DNA of 64,000 nt from Periplaneta americana (GCF_040183065.1 NC_091122.1:154278455-154342454); one strand, 5' to 3'. Numbered from the stretch's first letter, positions 13,249 to 24,454 are shown. Program-made: numbers and translations. Notes: a model not told the origin generated them from the letters alone.

Positions 13249-13398
13249 TACTACATAACACGCATGTACCAGTCTATTTTTATACGTATTCTCAGGCATA
13301 ATCTTCTGAAGATGGCTTATTCAAGTTAAGAACATGTGACAAGTATTTTAATATTTGTTAAATAGATAAGCATAGACGGACTCTGCTCATCCCTATTC

Positions 13399-13810
13399 AA
13401 TGTATTAGCTTATCGGTCCCCATCATGTCTCTTAAATTGTATACAGTGGTTAAATACAATGTGAATATGAAGTAAAAATAGAAGTATTAATATTTGATGT
13501 GATATTCAAACAAGACGAAGGCCATGGTTATGGAAGGAAACTAGAGAAAGTGAACTAACGAAATTCGATTTGAGACAGTAGAGCAAGTGGACAACTTCAA
13601 ATACTCGGTAACATTAGGTGAACGGCGGCGTGGGAAAGTGTTTCTTACTAAGGCATTCTGTGTTCTGTAATGTTGCCTTATTGTAAAATTAAAGATTCTT
13701 CAGACGAAATTTTGTCACTAACATTTTAGTCTCTAATCTAATTCAGGATTCACACGATGTAGCGTCCTTGCGCGAATATTTTGATACTCGGAATGTTTCT
13801 CAAATATGTA
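13399..13810. other. Mostly unannotated; possible LINE scrap at 13560-13620
   Basis: One frame at about 13560-13620 reads FETVEQVDNFKYSV, which resembles the 'xxVEQVDxFKYLG' block of LINE reverse transcriptases. It is too short to assign. The rest is AT-rich and featureless. Confidence 0.35.
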
Positions 13811-14193
13811 CAGTAGTGGCAAAAAAACCGGACCGACCCTTGTAGCTGATTTCAGGGTCACAGATTCAAAATTTGCTAGTCACAAAACACATCCATCTTG
13901 TATAATTAATTGTAACAATGAAATTTATTGCATTTGTTCGATTCTTACCGTCTTCCTTCAATGCCTCAAACTTACAGACGAAAGAATTTTGGGAGTTTTA
14001 TTTTTATCTGGCATCAATATTACATTTCTACCTCTATTCGGCAAAGATAACTGCGTATTTTTACATTAAATAGCAGTACATACCTCTGGCTTCACTATCC
14101 ATATTGAAATTACCACAGTTTGACACAATACACAGCACAGGATTCTTTCGTATCAGTTACAAGGGTCGGTCCGGGTTTTTTTTGCCACTACTG
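13811..14193. mobile_element. TA-flanked TIR element, CAGTAGTGGC family
   Basis: The termini CAGTAGTGGCAAAAAAACCG and its inverted copy at 14160-14193 form ~35-bp near-perfect TIRs, with TA directly outside both ends (13809-13810 and 14194-14195). The form is that of Tc1/mariner elements. The 383-bp interior has no recognisable transposase. Single ends of related elements lie near 15684, 48923 and 50311. Confidence 0.85.
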
Positions 14194-14357
14194 TACTTAT
14201 GCATTTACATCGAAGAATGTTTTTATATCCTAATTAAACTGTTCGAAGCTGAAAAGAAAAAAAATAATTTACGCATGAGATTACGTAGCAAATATCTACG
14301 TACAATAACTGTGGACTACAGATTACAGTACAGTTTAAATCTCAGTAACAAATTATA
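13894..14357 (+). repeat. Tandem duplication, unit 1
   Basis: The sequence from TAATTAATTGTAACAATG through CTCAGTAACAAATTATA is repeated with small differences at 15431..15858. The unit includes the right half of the CAGTAGTGGC element and about 160 bp beyond it. The TA element copy C lies exactly between the two units. Confidence 0.85.
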
Positions 14358-15430
14358 CAGGGACATCATTTTATTTTTACTAACATTTTTAATATTAACC
14401 TGGCTATATCCTTGGATTAAGGTCTACAACCGGAAACACAGCTTGCTCCCCCTTCCAAGACTGGAGTTCGATGATACTGGCGTAAAATACAAATCACTCT
14501 ACTAGGTATAGGAGGGAAGAAAAGTAGTTCATCAATTTACGTAAACTAGGAAGTATCGCGATTTTGAGTTTGATAATTTTCATTAGGTTTTTGTTTAATC
14601 AAAATACAGTACAGTATTAACACTTAGTGTTTTTACTCACGAACTGAGTTATCCATGCGAACGTATTCATTATGCAGTGTATATTGTACTGTTACAGCAC
14701 ATTAGCGTACACTATAGAGAATTAAGTTAAATTGAAAAATAATCATAATATGGATAGTTAAACACATTTTTGAAAATGGTGGCCGTTCATTTCGATATAG
14801 GCTTCAGTTCTTTTGTGCATATTATCGCACTATAGACTATTGTACTTAATTCCAATTACCAGTTTTTCGTACTAGTAACTCATGTTGAAATAATTCTGTA
14901 CCTACTCTATAAAAGAGTACCTTACGTACTGTAAATTCAATCTTCACTTCTGCCCGAAAAGATAAAATTACTCAGACATACTATCTACTGTCCGTCCAAG
15001 TGGTTATGTCGCAGGGTCGTAGAAAGGGGGGAGGGAAATCACGTGACAGTTAATTACTTAACGAGGCCCTTTTATTTAAGTTATTTTAAACAGTTGTATA
15101 ATATTACGCAGACGTCCAATTTCTAACAGAAATTAATGTTCTCAGAAAAGAGCTAAGACAGCCCAGCCACTAGCTGGCGAATAAAAGCTGGTTGGGGAAA
15201 CCGGGATACGACGTAGGCAAATGGCGACAGTACCTGTGAGAAAATGATTCAATATTGAAAGCTCTTTCGTCACTGGAAAATGCGAACATATTTTTGGAAC
15301 GTACTGTGGCTACTATGACTGTATATGCGGTCTTGGATCTGTGTGGAAGTCAGTTGAAGGGGTGGGAGTGAAGTACATTCAAAAACTCAGGTACAATAAA
15401 AATTGAAGTAAAAATAAAATGATGTCCCTG
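14358..15430 (+). mobile_element. TA-flanked TIR element, CAGGGACATC family, copy C
   Basis: CAGGGACATC start and GATGTCCCTG end with TA on both sides (14356-14357 and 15431-15432). The interior aligns with copies B and D; the shared short frame is broken here. It sits at the junction of the two tandem duplication units. Confidence 0.92.
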
Positions 15431-15858
15431 TATAAATTAATTGTAGCAATGAAATTTATTGCATTTGTTCGATTCTTTCCGTCTTTTGTTTCCTTCAGTG
15501 CCTCAAACTTACAGACGAAAAAACTTTTGAGTGTTTTATTTTCATCTGGCATCAATATTACATTTCTACCTCTATTCGGCAAAGATAACTGCGTATTTTT
15601 ATATTAAATAGCAGTACATACCTCTGGCTTCAGTATTCATATTGAAATCACCTCAGGGTCGGTCCGGTTTTTTTGCCACTACTGTAGGCCTACGTTTGCA
15701 TTTACATCGAAGAATTTTTTTTATATCCTAATTAAACTGTTTGAAACTGAAAAGAAGAATTTAATTCACGCATGAGATTACGTAACAAATATCTACGTAC
15801 AATAACTGTGGACTACAGACTACAGTACAGTTTAAATCTCAGTAACAAATTATACATG
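15431..15858 (+). repeat. Tandem duplication, unit 2
   Basis: Second copy of the segment at 13894..14357, from TAAATTAATTGTAGCAATG to CAAATTATACATGAAC. It carries only the right end of the CAGTAGTGGC element (ending ACTACTG at 15684), as expected if the duplication boundary fell inside that element. Scattered differences show the duplication is not very recent. Confidence 0.85.
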
Positions 15859-15939
15859 AACGTAATAAACAAAATGAGTTACTGATTTAGAACCGTAGCT
15901 CAGTGTGTAAAAACGTAAATCTAGCAGGACAAAATTAAT

Positions 15940-16265
15940 CACTCCTCTACATTCTAACGGATTGTTATGAGATTTTTTACAGTTCTTACAGGTAGCAAAT
16001 ATTTTCTGTGTACAAATCCTCACTACGCATTTACACAAAACTAACAATTTCTCTCCTACATAACAGATTTTTGTACAGGAGTTACAGGTAGTACATATTT
16101 TTTGTGAACAAACCCTGATTACATTTGTATTCTACCTGTAACTCTTATACAGAGTTTCATAAAAATATATTATATAGGAGAGAAGTTATTAGTTTTGTAC
16201 TCTACGTGTAACTTTCTTACAATGTTTTTATAAAAATCTGTTAGATGTTTTGTTTAGATGACTCC
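15940..16265. repeat. Multi-arm palindromic (foldback) segment
   Basis: Words such as AAAACTAACAATTTCTCTCC and GGAGTTACAGGTAGTAC on the plus strand recur inverted about 100 bp later, and a second, weaker pair lies outside them (TTACAGTTCTTACAGGTAG against CTACGTGTAACTTTC). The segment would fold into a long imperfect hairpin. It is non-coding and probably a decayed foldback MITE. Confidence 0.55.
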
Positions 16266-16362
16266 TCTTATATTTATCAGTCGAAACGTCGGCTTTCAAT
16301 TCTATAAGATCACACTATTCCCCTGAACCAACGTTATCTGGATTCTAGAATAGTATTAAAAG

Positions 16363-17243
16363 CAAATACCTTACTATAATAATACCGGACAGCTAGCAGT
16401 TTTACGTGCGAACGACGCTGGTGCTGCTACCTAGGCGGCCGGTGTGGTGATACTTGTGAAACAAGCTGTAATCAACTGCAATGTATATTGTTGCTGGGCT
16501 AGTTAATAGTTTTATTAATTAGTGCTGTGTTAAAATGTCAGGGTGCACCCTATATGTGCTGTTTATAATTGCTACAAAATTAAAGCATTACAAATTGCTC
16601 CAAATCGTACTTTCGATTTCCGAGGGATCATAAAACGAGAGTCAACAACATTCTTTGGTACGCCTAATTCCTTCGTTTTTGTGTTGATAGAAAAATACAA
16701 ATTGGCTTTTTTATCTAGACCTAATAAATGAATAGAAGTGAAAATATATCGGAAATTTTAAGGTTTTATCAAATTAAGTTTTTTTGTTGTCCACATGCCT
16801 TTACTAATTATTACAAGCATCAGATTACTATCAATTTTATCTTTGCAGTTGTCAGCAATGCGTACATAAGGCATTATTGTAAATTCATTCCTAATAATAT
16901 ATCAGAATTGATTTTGTCTCACTAAATCAAAGAAAGCAAATGTAACAATTAATTACGGAAAGTAATATGAAGTATGCAATATTTCTCTTAATATGCAGCT
17001 TTGATATAAGATAATAATTTTACATTAAATACTATTCAACATTTCGTACGTGTTTCATGTATTACTCCACATTAGTAACTCACGTTTTAAACAATAGTCA
17101 GAATCCCGCTATGTTAATATTTGTATATGTGGACGTAATTCCATCCCGCTCCGCTAGATGTCAGGTCCGCGATATTTCGCACTCACGCCAATGCTGCTAG
17201 TACACAGCTGTCCGGTATTATTATACGAGTAGTAAGGTATTTG
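16363..17243 (+). mobile_element. 881-bp TIR element with a THAP-like start (P-like, second family)
   Basis: The left end CAAATACCTTACTATAATAA and the right end (reverse complement CAAATACCTTACTACTCGTA) are inverted repeats that continue through AATAATACCGGACAGCT on both sides. The flanks are TTAAAAG (16356-16362) and TTAAAAA (17244-17250), a probable 7-bp duplication with one mismatch. An ATG near 16535 is followed by a frame containing C-x4-C and FDF, resembling the start of a THAP zinc finger. CA termini plus THAP suggest a P-like transposon deletion derivative. No catalytic domain remains. Confidence 0.6.
16535..16731 (+). pseudogene. THAP-like N-terminal fragment
   Basis: After ATGTCAGG the reading continues, with a one-base shift, as HPICAVYNCYKIKALQIAPN and RTFDFRGIIKRES, then unrelated residues up to a stop at 16729-16731. 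CAVYNC gives the C-x4-C pair that opens THAP domains, and TFDFRG occupies the place of the conserved 'FHRFPK' stretch. The second half (C-x2-H) is not visible. The remote match and apparent frameshift make this a tentative call; it rests partly on the surrounding element resembling the clearer THAP element at 47294. Confidence 0.4.
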
Positions 17244-17695
17244 TTAAAAATGCTCTCGTTCTCTAGCGATTTCAGACGTATTTTAATATAGACTTTGTTT
17301 ATACGTAAAACAATAAAAATATGGTTACCTCAGCAACAGATGTTTCGCATTACACGAGCATTTCCACTAGCTTTAAATAATGATTACTACAGTATCATAA
17401 CGTCTTAACATAGAATCTGTTTTTCTAAGGACAAAAATATAACTACTAATTCAAAAAAAGTCTCTTGACGCAGAGTTTCTTTTTATGATAGAAAATGTGA
17501 TGGTCATAAGCAACATGTACAGTAAGCAGCAATACGAATAACCTTTGCTTTAGGAATGGGTTGAAAGCAACATCTTGAATAGGCAGAAGAAGACAACGAT
17601 TTCAATTAAGGCGATGGTGAACTAGAGATTACAAAGACAAAAATAAAGCCCTCTATTCAAAACGCTGTTCTGCAGTTGGTTCCCAAACAAAATAT
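17244..17695. other. No gene seen
   Basis: AT-rich sequence between the THAP-like element and the 34-bp repeat array. No motif is recognised. If the array is the end of a Mutator-like element, its left terminus should lie here, but I could not define it. Confidence 0.45.
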
Positions 17696-18036
17696 CAACA
17701 ACGTGAGTTGGTTCCCCATGTTCAAATATCAACAACGTGAGTTGGTTCCCCATGTTCAAATATCAACAACGTGAGTTGGTTCCTCATGTTCAAATATCAA
17801 CAACGTGAGTTGGTTCCTCATGTTCAAATATCAACAACGTGAGTTGGTTCCCCATGTTCAAATATCAACAACGTGAGTTGGTTCCTCATGTTCAAATATC
17901 AACAACGTGAGTTGGTTCCCCATGTTCAAATATCAACAACGTGAGTTGGTTCCTCATGTTCAAATTTCAACAACGTGAGTTGGTTCCCCATGTTCAAATA
18001 TCAACAACGTGAGTTGGTTCCTCATGTTCAAATATC
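17696..18036 (+). repeat. 34-bp tandem repeat, 10 units
   Basis: The unit starts CAACAACGTGAGTTGGTTCC and continues CCATGTTCAAATAT. Ten consecutive units are spaced exactly 34 bp apart from 17696 to 18002. Units vary mainly at one base (CCCC or CCTC). A partial TTGGTTCCC precedes the array at about 17675. The core TTGGTTCC recurs in opposite orientation downstream of the adjacent MULE remnant. Confidence 0.95.
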
Positions 18037-18101
18037 CAAGGCTGTGATTTTGTAGCGGGCTGTGTGGGACATGGATGTTAATCGATCATGTAGCAGAGTA
18101 G

Positions 18102-18540
18102 TTGTTATTGTTAATGTTTTCGTACGACCTCAGCACTAATAAAAACGAACAGTTTTTGTTTATAAATGATTCCGAAAGAAACATTATTGCTTTTTCCTGT
18201 AAATCGAATTTAGAAGCTTTGAAGGGAATGACCATTATTTTCGTTGATGGTACATTCAAGGCGTGTCCTAAATTATTCAAACAACTTTTTACAGTGCTTG
18301 GTGTGACAGATAATCATTACGTACCTCTGGTGTTCTTCTTGCTACAAGATCAACATGAGACGTCATATACTTACGCCTTCAATTCAATTAAACAATATGT
18401 AAATCCAGTTGTTGTTTATGCCGACTTCGAAAAGCAATCCAAAATGGAATTTCAAACGTATACCCTAATGCCAAACTGAAAGGTTGTAGGTTCCATCTTG
18501 CAAATCTTGGTGGAGGAAAATTCAGTCCTTAGGTTTGAGT
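18102..18540 (+). pseudogene. MULE (Mutator-like) transposase fragment
   Basis: The frame 18102..18479 contains MTIIFVDGTFKACPKLFKQL, VLGVTDNHYVPLVFFLLQDQ and NPVVVYADFEKQSK. These are the start of the MULE DDE core, with the first acidic residue in VDGTFK and the second in ADFEK. After the stop the next block is recognisable in a shifted frame: GCRFHLAN then WWRKIQSLGLSRYAF, matching the usual 'CRFHLxQxxWRKIQ' motif. The zinc-finger N-terminus and the third catalytic acid are missing. It is a frameshifted, truncated remnant of a Mutator-like transposase. Confidence 0.85.
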
Positions 18541-18730
18541 AGATATGCATTCCTGCGACACGTTTGTTTCAAATTTTTACCAGTACAGAAATAAAATTGT
18601 TTAGTTATTCGACGCAGCGTGTCCGCCAAGCACAAAACATTTTTAACCTACCTACTACTGTAGACAGTAGTTGACAGTCCTAAGTCTGTATAAAATGGGA
18701 AGGGAAATGTTTTCTGTCTTGATCTAGCGC

Positions 18731-18890
18731 GGGAACCAATTGCAGTACACAGGAGAAATCAACCTGGAACCAACTCGAGTATAGCTCTGGGACGAACTGG
18801 GAACTAATTCACAGATTTGGGAACCAATTCCAGTACACCCATTCAAAAGTAGTTTCTTAAAAAGTACCCGAGTTGGCTCCTCGGTCATTT
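18731..18890 (-). repeat. Degenerate GGAACCAA cluster, inverted relative to the 34-bp array
   Basis: GGGAACCAATT, GGAACCAACTCG, GGGAACTAATTC and GGGAACCAATTCC occur at about 18731, 18766, 18799 and 18819, each the reverse complement of the TTGGTTCC core of the array at 17696. One forward AGTTGGCTCC lies near 18870. Placed on the other side of the MULE fragment, they could be the opposite subterminal region of that element. Confidence 0.5.
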
Positions 18891-19555
18891 TTACTAACTG
18901 TAATTTATCTTTTTCATGCCTCAAGATTTTAATTAAATTGATATTTACATAAGTAGAGCATTCGTGAACTTTTCATTTGATAATAAAATAAATTTGGAGC
19001 GGATATTTGAACATAATGAGCAGACATCTACAGGCAGAGAAACGATATCCAATTCAAATAAAACTTTTACATGTCAGTAACAATGTCAATTAAATTGAAA
19101 ATGTGTAAATGCGAATTTAATAGGCTTTACTAGTTTTGTGTTCAGTTCAATTTCAGAGTTTACTTTTCTCTGAAGTTTGTGTTATACAGTCAACACCCTG
19201 AAGTCATACTGTAATTCACTTCTACTCACATTGTAATCAAAAATCATTTTGTGTACTAACTTTGGACATTTGAAAGTCTACATTTATCACGATGTTAATC
19301 AGAATTCCATAACTTTCAAGACTTATTACAAATTGTATTTGATCACTTGAATCACGTCTTCCGAAATATCACTTTCTGTAAAATATGTTTTATCATTAGA
19401 GACTGGAATTTTAGCCACTATTATTTGAAGTTAAGTGAGTACGGAGTTTGTGCAATGAGCCAAATGACTGACGAAGAGTAGTGACGCGCAACACTGCACG
19501 ATGTAAACAGTCTACTCCTGCATCAAGGACGGGGCTATGTTGTGTATTACAAAAG
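18891..19555. other. No gene seen
   Basis: AT-rich spacer between the MULE-associated repeats and the 173-bp satellite; nothing recognised. Confidence 0.5.
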
Positions 19556-21064
19556 AATAAACATAGTCTTTGCTGTGAACGTTTAAATTAAAATGCTATA
19601 CTTAATGAATTGTTTAAGCCTAAGTTATATTACAACAGTCTTTGATGTACAATTTTTAACTTACAATATTACTGTATCAGAGGCATCTTTAAGCTTGTAT
19701 TTCAATAATTTTTTATGTAAAATTTTTATTTAAAATGCTATTGCCTCATAGATACCGCTCTTAATGCAATGTTTAAGTCCATATTATGACAATTTTTGTT
19801 GTATAATTTTAACTTTAAACACCTATATAAATGTAATATACGTAGGTACCGCTCTTAATGCAATGTTTAAGGCTGTATTACGATAATCTTTGTTGTAAAA
19901 TTTTAACTAAAAACACCGGTACAACTGTAACACAGATACTACTCTGAATTAAATGTTTAAGCCTATATTACAATAATCTTTGATGTAAAATTTTTATTTA
20001 AAAGGCTATTGTCTCATAGATACCGCCCTTAATGAAATGTTTAAGCTTATATTACGATATCTTTGTTGTAAAATTTTAACTAAAAACACCGGTACAACTG
20101 TAACACAGATGCTACTCTGAATTAAATGTTTAAGCCTATATTACAATAATCTTTTATGTTAAATTTTTATCTAAAATGCTATTGTCTCATAGATACCGCC
20201 CTTGATGTAATGTTTAAGCCTATATTACAATATCTTTGTTGTAAAATTTTAATTAAAAACACCGGTACAACTGTAACACAGATACTACTCTGAATTAAAT
20301 GTTTAAGCCTATATTACAATAATCTTTGATGTAAAATTTTTATTTAAAATGCTATTGTCTCATAGATACCGCCCTTAATGAAATGTTTAAGCTTATATTA
20401 CGATATCTTTGTTGTAAATTTTTAATTAAAAACACCGGTACAACTGTAACACAGATACTACTCTGAATTAAATGTTTAAGCCTATATTACAATAATCTTT
20501 GATGTAAAATTTTTATTTAAAAGGCTATTGTCTCATAGATACCGCCCTTAATGAAATGTTTAAGCTTATATTACGATATCTTTGTTGTAAAATTTTAACT
20601 AAAAACACCGGTACAACTGTAATACAGATACTACTCTGAATTAAATGTTTAAGCCTATATTACAATAATCTTTGATGTAAAATTTTTATTTAAAAGGCTA
20701 TTGTCTCATAGATACCGCCCTTAATGAAATGTTTAAGCTTATATTACGATATCTTTGTTGTAAAATTTTAACTAAAAACACCGGTACAACTGTAACACAG
20801 ATACTACTCTGAATTAAATGTTTAAGCCTATATTACAATAATCTTTGATGTAAAATTTTTATTTAGAATGCTATTGTCTCATAGACACCGCCCTTAATGC
20901 AATGTTTAAGCCTATATTACGATATCTTTGTTGTAAAATTTTAACTAAAAACACCGGTGCAACTGTAACACAGATACTACTCTGAATTAAATGTTTAAGC
21001 CTATATTACAATAATCTTTGATGTAAAATTTTTATTTAAAATGCTATTGTCTCATAGATACCGT
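19556..21064 (+). repeat. 173-bp satellite with two-part monomer
   Basis: The landmark TACCGCCCTTAATG recurs at 20021, 20194, 20367, 20540, 20713, 20886 and 21059, exactly 173 bp each time. Each unit holds two related halves of ~86 bp, both starting with ATGTTTAAGC: one has AATCTTTGATGTAAAATTTT, the other ATATCTTTGTTGTAAAATTTT-like sequence plus AACACCGGTACAACTG. Units at the left edge (19556-19850) are much more diverged than central ones, as expected from unequal exchange. No coding capacity. Confidence 0.95.
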
Positions 21065-21452
21065 ATGACATATAAACAATAACTGCTGCAATCTCGGATG
21101 ACCAATCATAAATAAATAAAGTACTGGATCACTATTGTGATCCACGCGATCATTGGAAGATTAAAGTTAATATTTGAGGACAAGAAGATACCCGAAGAGG
21201 CAAAAACGTTAGTCTATATAACTAAACCAAGGTATGCAATTCTTCTTTACAATATTCAAGCCTGCTTCACAGGGAGCTTCTACCTGAAAGCCAGATTTGT
21301 ATAATATATTCGTTACTGAAGGTACGTTAACAGAAAGCCACAATTTAAGTCACGCAGAATTGTGTGCACTCAAAGTTGGGTTTCTGGCGTCTTGTCAGCC
21401 CATTTGAGTTGTGTGGATATAAAGGGAAGAATTGTGACGGTGTCGTGTATGG

Positions 21453-21526
21453 TCCCTGGGGTAGCTCAGTCGGTAGAGCATTCGTGCGCTAAGCGAAGGG
21501 TCCCGGGATCGATGCCCGGCTCCGGA
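21453..21526 (+). tRNA. tRNA-like sequence, probably a SINE head or tRNA pseudogene
   Basis: It contains an A-box-like TAGCTCAGTCGGTAGAGC with D-arm pairing, a 5-bp anticodon stem (TTCGT/GCGAA) around a 7-base loop GCGCTAA, and a T-arm CCGGG-ATCGATG-CCCGG. Position 33 is C instead of the normal U, the T-loop starts A, and the acceptor stem has two mismatches with no clean fold. A functional tRNA is therefore unlikely. A tRNA-derived repeat is the simpler reading. No other copy is in this window. Confidence 0.45.
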
Positions 21527-23842
21527 ACAATTTTTCCCTTGAAATTATTCTTTTGTGCAATCTTTAAACATGGATAAAGGTAAGTTAATGACACACAGTT
21601 TTTTCATATTAATGTAACTTATCGGAATCAAACATGACAATTAGACTTTTCTCAGCAATCTTATAAAAACTGATTTCGAAATAAAATTTTACCCAGATAA
21701 ATACAATATCATAATCCGTACTTCGCACTCAAATAAAAGAAATTGGTTTACACGACATGAATGGTTTTGTTTAGTAGTTATAAAATATATTTAGGGGGGA
21801 AAAAACTTCTAGTCCTACGAGAAGAATTTTTTAGTAACTATACTTCTACTAAATATACTTATTATCTAGAGAAACAAATATTATAAACATTAAAAAATCA
21901 CAGTTGCCGGTCTCTTCTTCGGAGCGAGAGGCACCATTCCGAAATCCTTTGTAAAGTGGAGGGAAAAATAGAAGCTGAAGAGAGATCTTCAAGATGCCAT
22001 CGTCACCACCATAATAAAATTTTCTGTAGCGATATCTCGCCATCATCTTTATGGTGTGCACTCAATTTATATTGTAATAGGTTTCAACTTTTTTCTTGTG
22101 TCTTAATCTCTTTTGTTTGAAACCTGGTTAAATAGTTTTTCATTTTAAATTTTATTGTGAGCTATTCTGTGTCGCAAGGCAAACCCAAAATATTGGGTCA
22201 GACTATTAAATTAAAATGACTTACACCTGAAAAATAGTTCGATAATCACACAATAAAATTTTGTAATAACTATTGTTACTGTCAAAATAAAAAATATGAC
22301 CCCCACACAGAAATAACATAATAGGCTATTCAAGTAATACAACTTATAATTCGTAACTTATTTTAATTAATGTTTCGAGACAAATCATTAACATATTAAA
22401 TGTGCAAATTTAATAAGATTGGAACAAATTTTTATTATTTTTAGAAGGAACATTCTTTTCTCGTCTGACTTGTGCATATAAAGAGTTTATTTTCTAATTC
22501 TTGAAATAGGATTCTGAAATAACAAACTTTAATAAATAAATTTTATAATAAAAATTGAAACAAACAAATAGGCTTGCAAGAAAACAAGGTTCTAACTATT
22601 AGATAAAAAGTTTTCCAACAGGTGTAGCTAATCATATTGTCCTTCGCTGAAAAAAAATTGTAAATAATACATTTTATAATTCGTTTTTGATTTATAGCAA
22701 GTTAAATCATGTTTCGAGAAGGTTACACTTCGATTTCTTACACCACGATTAGAAAGCCAATATCTTAGCATAAAATGCATGTAAGAGGTTACTTGAATTG
22801 TCTCTCGAGAGATCCGCCCTAAATACAGCAGTTTCTTTTTGTTTAGAATAATGATAACATTATAAGGAAACTAGGACGAGCATCCATTAAAAGTGTTATG
22901 ATTGACTGCTTGAGACGCATTCTATTAAAGCGGTCTCTAGCGGAAGTCGTAGAAATAATGTTGCCAACGTTTGAAAAGTTGTAGCATTGTTGTTGAAGAG
23001 AAACTTTGCTTCCCATTACTTAATTATCACATCAACTAACCCAGCTTAACCTTGTCATAGTACTCAACTTCTGCCATTTTTGTCCACAGAAAATACTCGT
23101 CTTTATTTACCCGAACCTCCATTATACTTTTGGTCCAGGGAAAATACACGTAAACTGTATGGAAGGAAATATGTATAGTGAATATTACCAGCACTGCAGT
23201 GTTGCTAACAGACGACTTTTTCGTGCATCACAGAACCATTTCTGGTCGTATTATGTAAGAAAACGAAGAATGGCGGTATTTTCTTCTTTGCTATATGCAT
23301 ATTTAAGGTTATTTCTAATCCGAAATATGAAATATGATATAATTATTTAGTGATAAATAAATCTTATAACTTACACTTGAAATTTAGCAAGCAAATTGAT
23401 TTGTAAGGAGACAAATTATTTCATTAATTAGAGAAGAAAGTATTCCAACAATCATTGCCAATTATTTCCCATGAACCATAAAATAATATTTAAATAATGA
23501 ATGTTATAATGCGTACATAATTTTATAGCAAATTAAATATTTATTCCGGGCTAAATTATTAAACATTTACTAATATATTTTAAAATTATAGTCTATATTA
23601 TTTACAATAGGAAGCATTTTTCTCCGTCTGCTTTGTACATAAATACATGGCATTTTAAAATTCGTGAAACGTGAGTGTAAAATACTAGTATATTCAGATA
23701 AATAAAAGCTACTATATTCAAACGAAATTATTACATAATTATGCATTTGTTTGTATGACACATATGTCTCTATAAATACAAGAGAAAATTATCCTACAAC
23801 AATTTTCAGACTATACTTGTCTAAATATAATATAATTAAATT
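21527..23842. other. No gene seen
   Basis: AT-rich sequence. The only open frames worth note are 70 codons at 21849..22061 (minus) and 63 at 23159..23350 (plus). Neither has a domain I recognise. The first lies in slightly GC-richer sequence at 21900-22060 and could be an exon or repeat scrap. Confidence 0.45.
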
Positions 23843-24000
23843 ATGGTTTATCTAACGACGCTCGCAACTGCAGAGATTACATCAGCATCGCCGGTGTGCC
23901 GGAATTTTGTCCCGCAGGAGTTCTTCTACATGCCAGTAAATCTACTGACATGAGCCTGTCGCATTTAAGCACACACAAACTGTGCTACCGAAGCCGACCA
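23843..24000 (-). mobile_element. tRNA-derived SINE, truncated copy
   Basis: It shares AACGACGCTCGCAACTGCAG, TTTTGTCCCGCAGGAGTTCT, TCTACTGACATGAGCCTG and TCGCATTTAAGCACAC with the better copy at 46001..46228 and with 55336..55545. The tRNA-related head is missing or scrambled here. Confidence 0.75.
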
Positions 24001-24454
24001 TATAATGGTACAGTACAATTTTTCGTACTTCATTTTATAGCACATTAAATTTCTCTAGGAAAATTATATTATATATTAGGCCTATACTGTAGTGTAAAAT
24101 TTCAGTATTATTTTTATTGGTAATTCTAAAAAATTATGTTATATAATGACAACCTCATTCACGATTTACAAAGAATTATGTAACATATTAGTGAAACAAG
24201 TTTACAATTTTAGATGAACCTTCGAAAGAGAAATTTATATTACATATTCGTTAAATCCCGGCTACAGAATAAACAATCGCTTCCTGTTTCTAAGAATAAA
24301 ATTAAACACACAGTAACAAAATTCCAATAATTGTAATGAAACATGAATTTACGTAAAAAATTAGAGGTTTTCTTAAAATGTAGGAATTCATTAACGTTAC
24401 CTTTGTTAATACTGAAAGCAGACGGAGAGAAAAAAAATGAAATAATAGTTTTAA
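24001..24454. other. No gene seen
   Basis: AT-rich, no recognised feature. Confidence 0.5.

Larger units (their letters stand above)
11240..13398. mobile_element. Long foldback element carrying two younger insertions
   Basis: The left arm (about 11240-11760) reappears inverted in the right arm (about 12040-12217 continued at 13249-13398). Shared blocks include GATGAGCAGGGTCCGTC, GGCTTGAATAAGCCATCTTC and GAGCCTCTACCATAAACAG read on opposite strands. The left arm is split by a 181-bp MITE at 11434 and the right arm by the TA element copy B at 12218. Each arm serves as the empty site for the insertion in the other. The centre (about 11760-12040) is unpaired. I see no coding capacity and no clear target duplication at the outer ends. 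Confidence 0.8.

Noticed and set aside
17696..18036. Regular 34-bp direct repeats, superficially CRISPR-like
   Set aside because: There are no variable spacers between repeats; the units are contiguous, and the context is eukaryotic with no cas genes.
21453..21526. Functional tRNA gene
   Set aside because: Mismatched acceptor stem, C at position 33 and an atypical T-loop argue for a tRNA-derived repeat or pseudogene; kept only as tRNA-like.
21849..22061. 70-codon minus-strand frame in a slightly GC-richer patch
   Set aside because: No recognisable domain, no splice or start context strong enough; could equally be repeat scrap.
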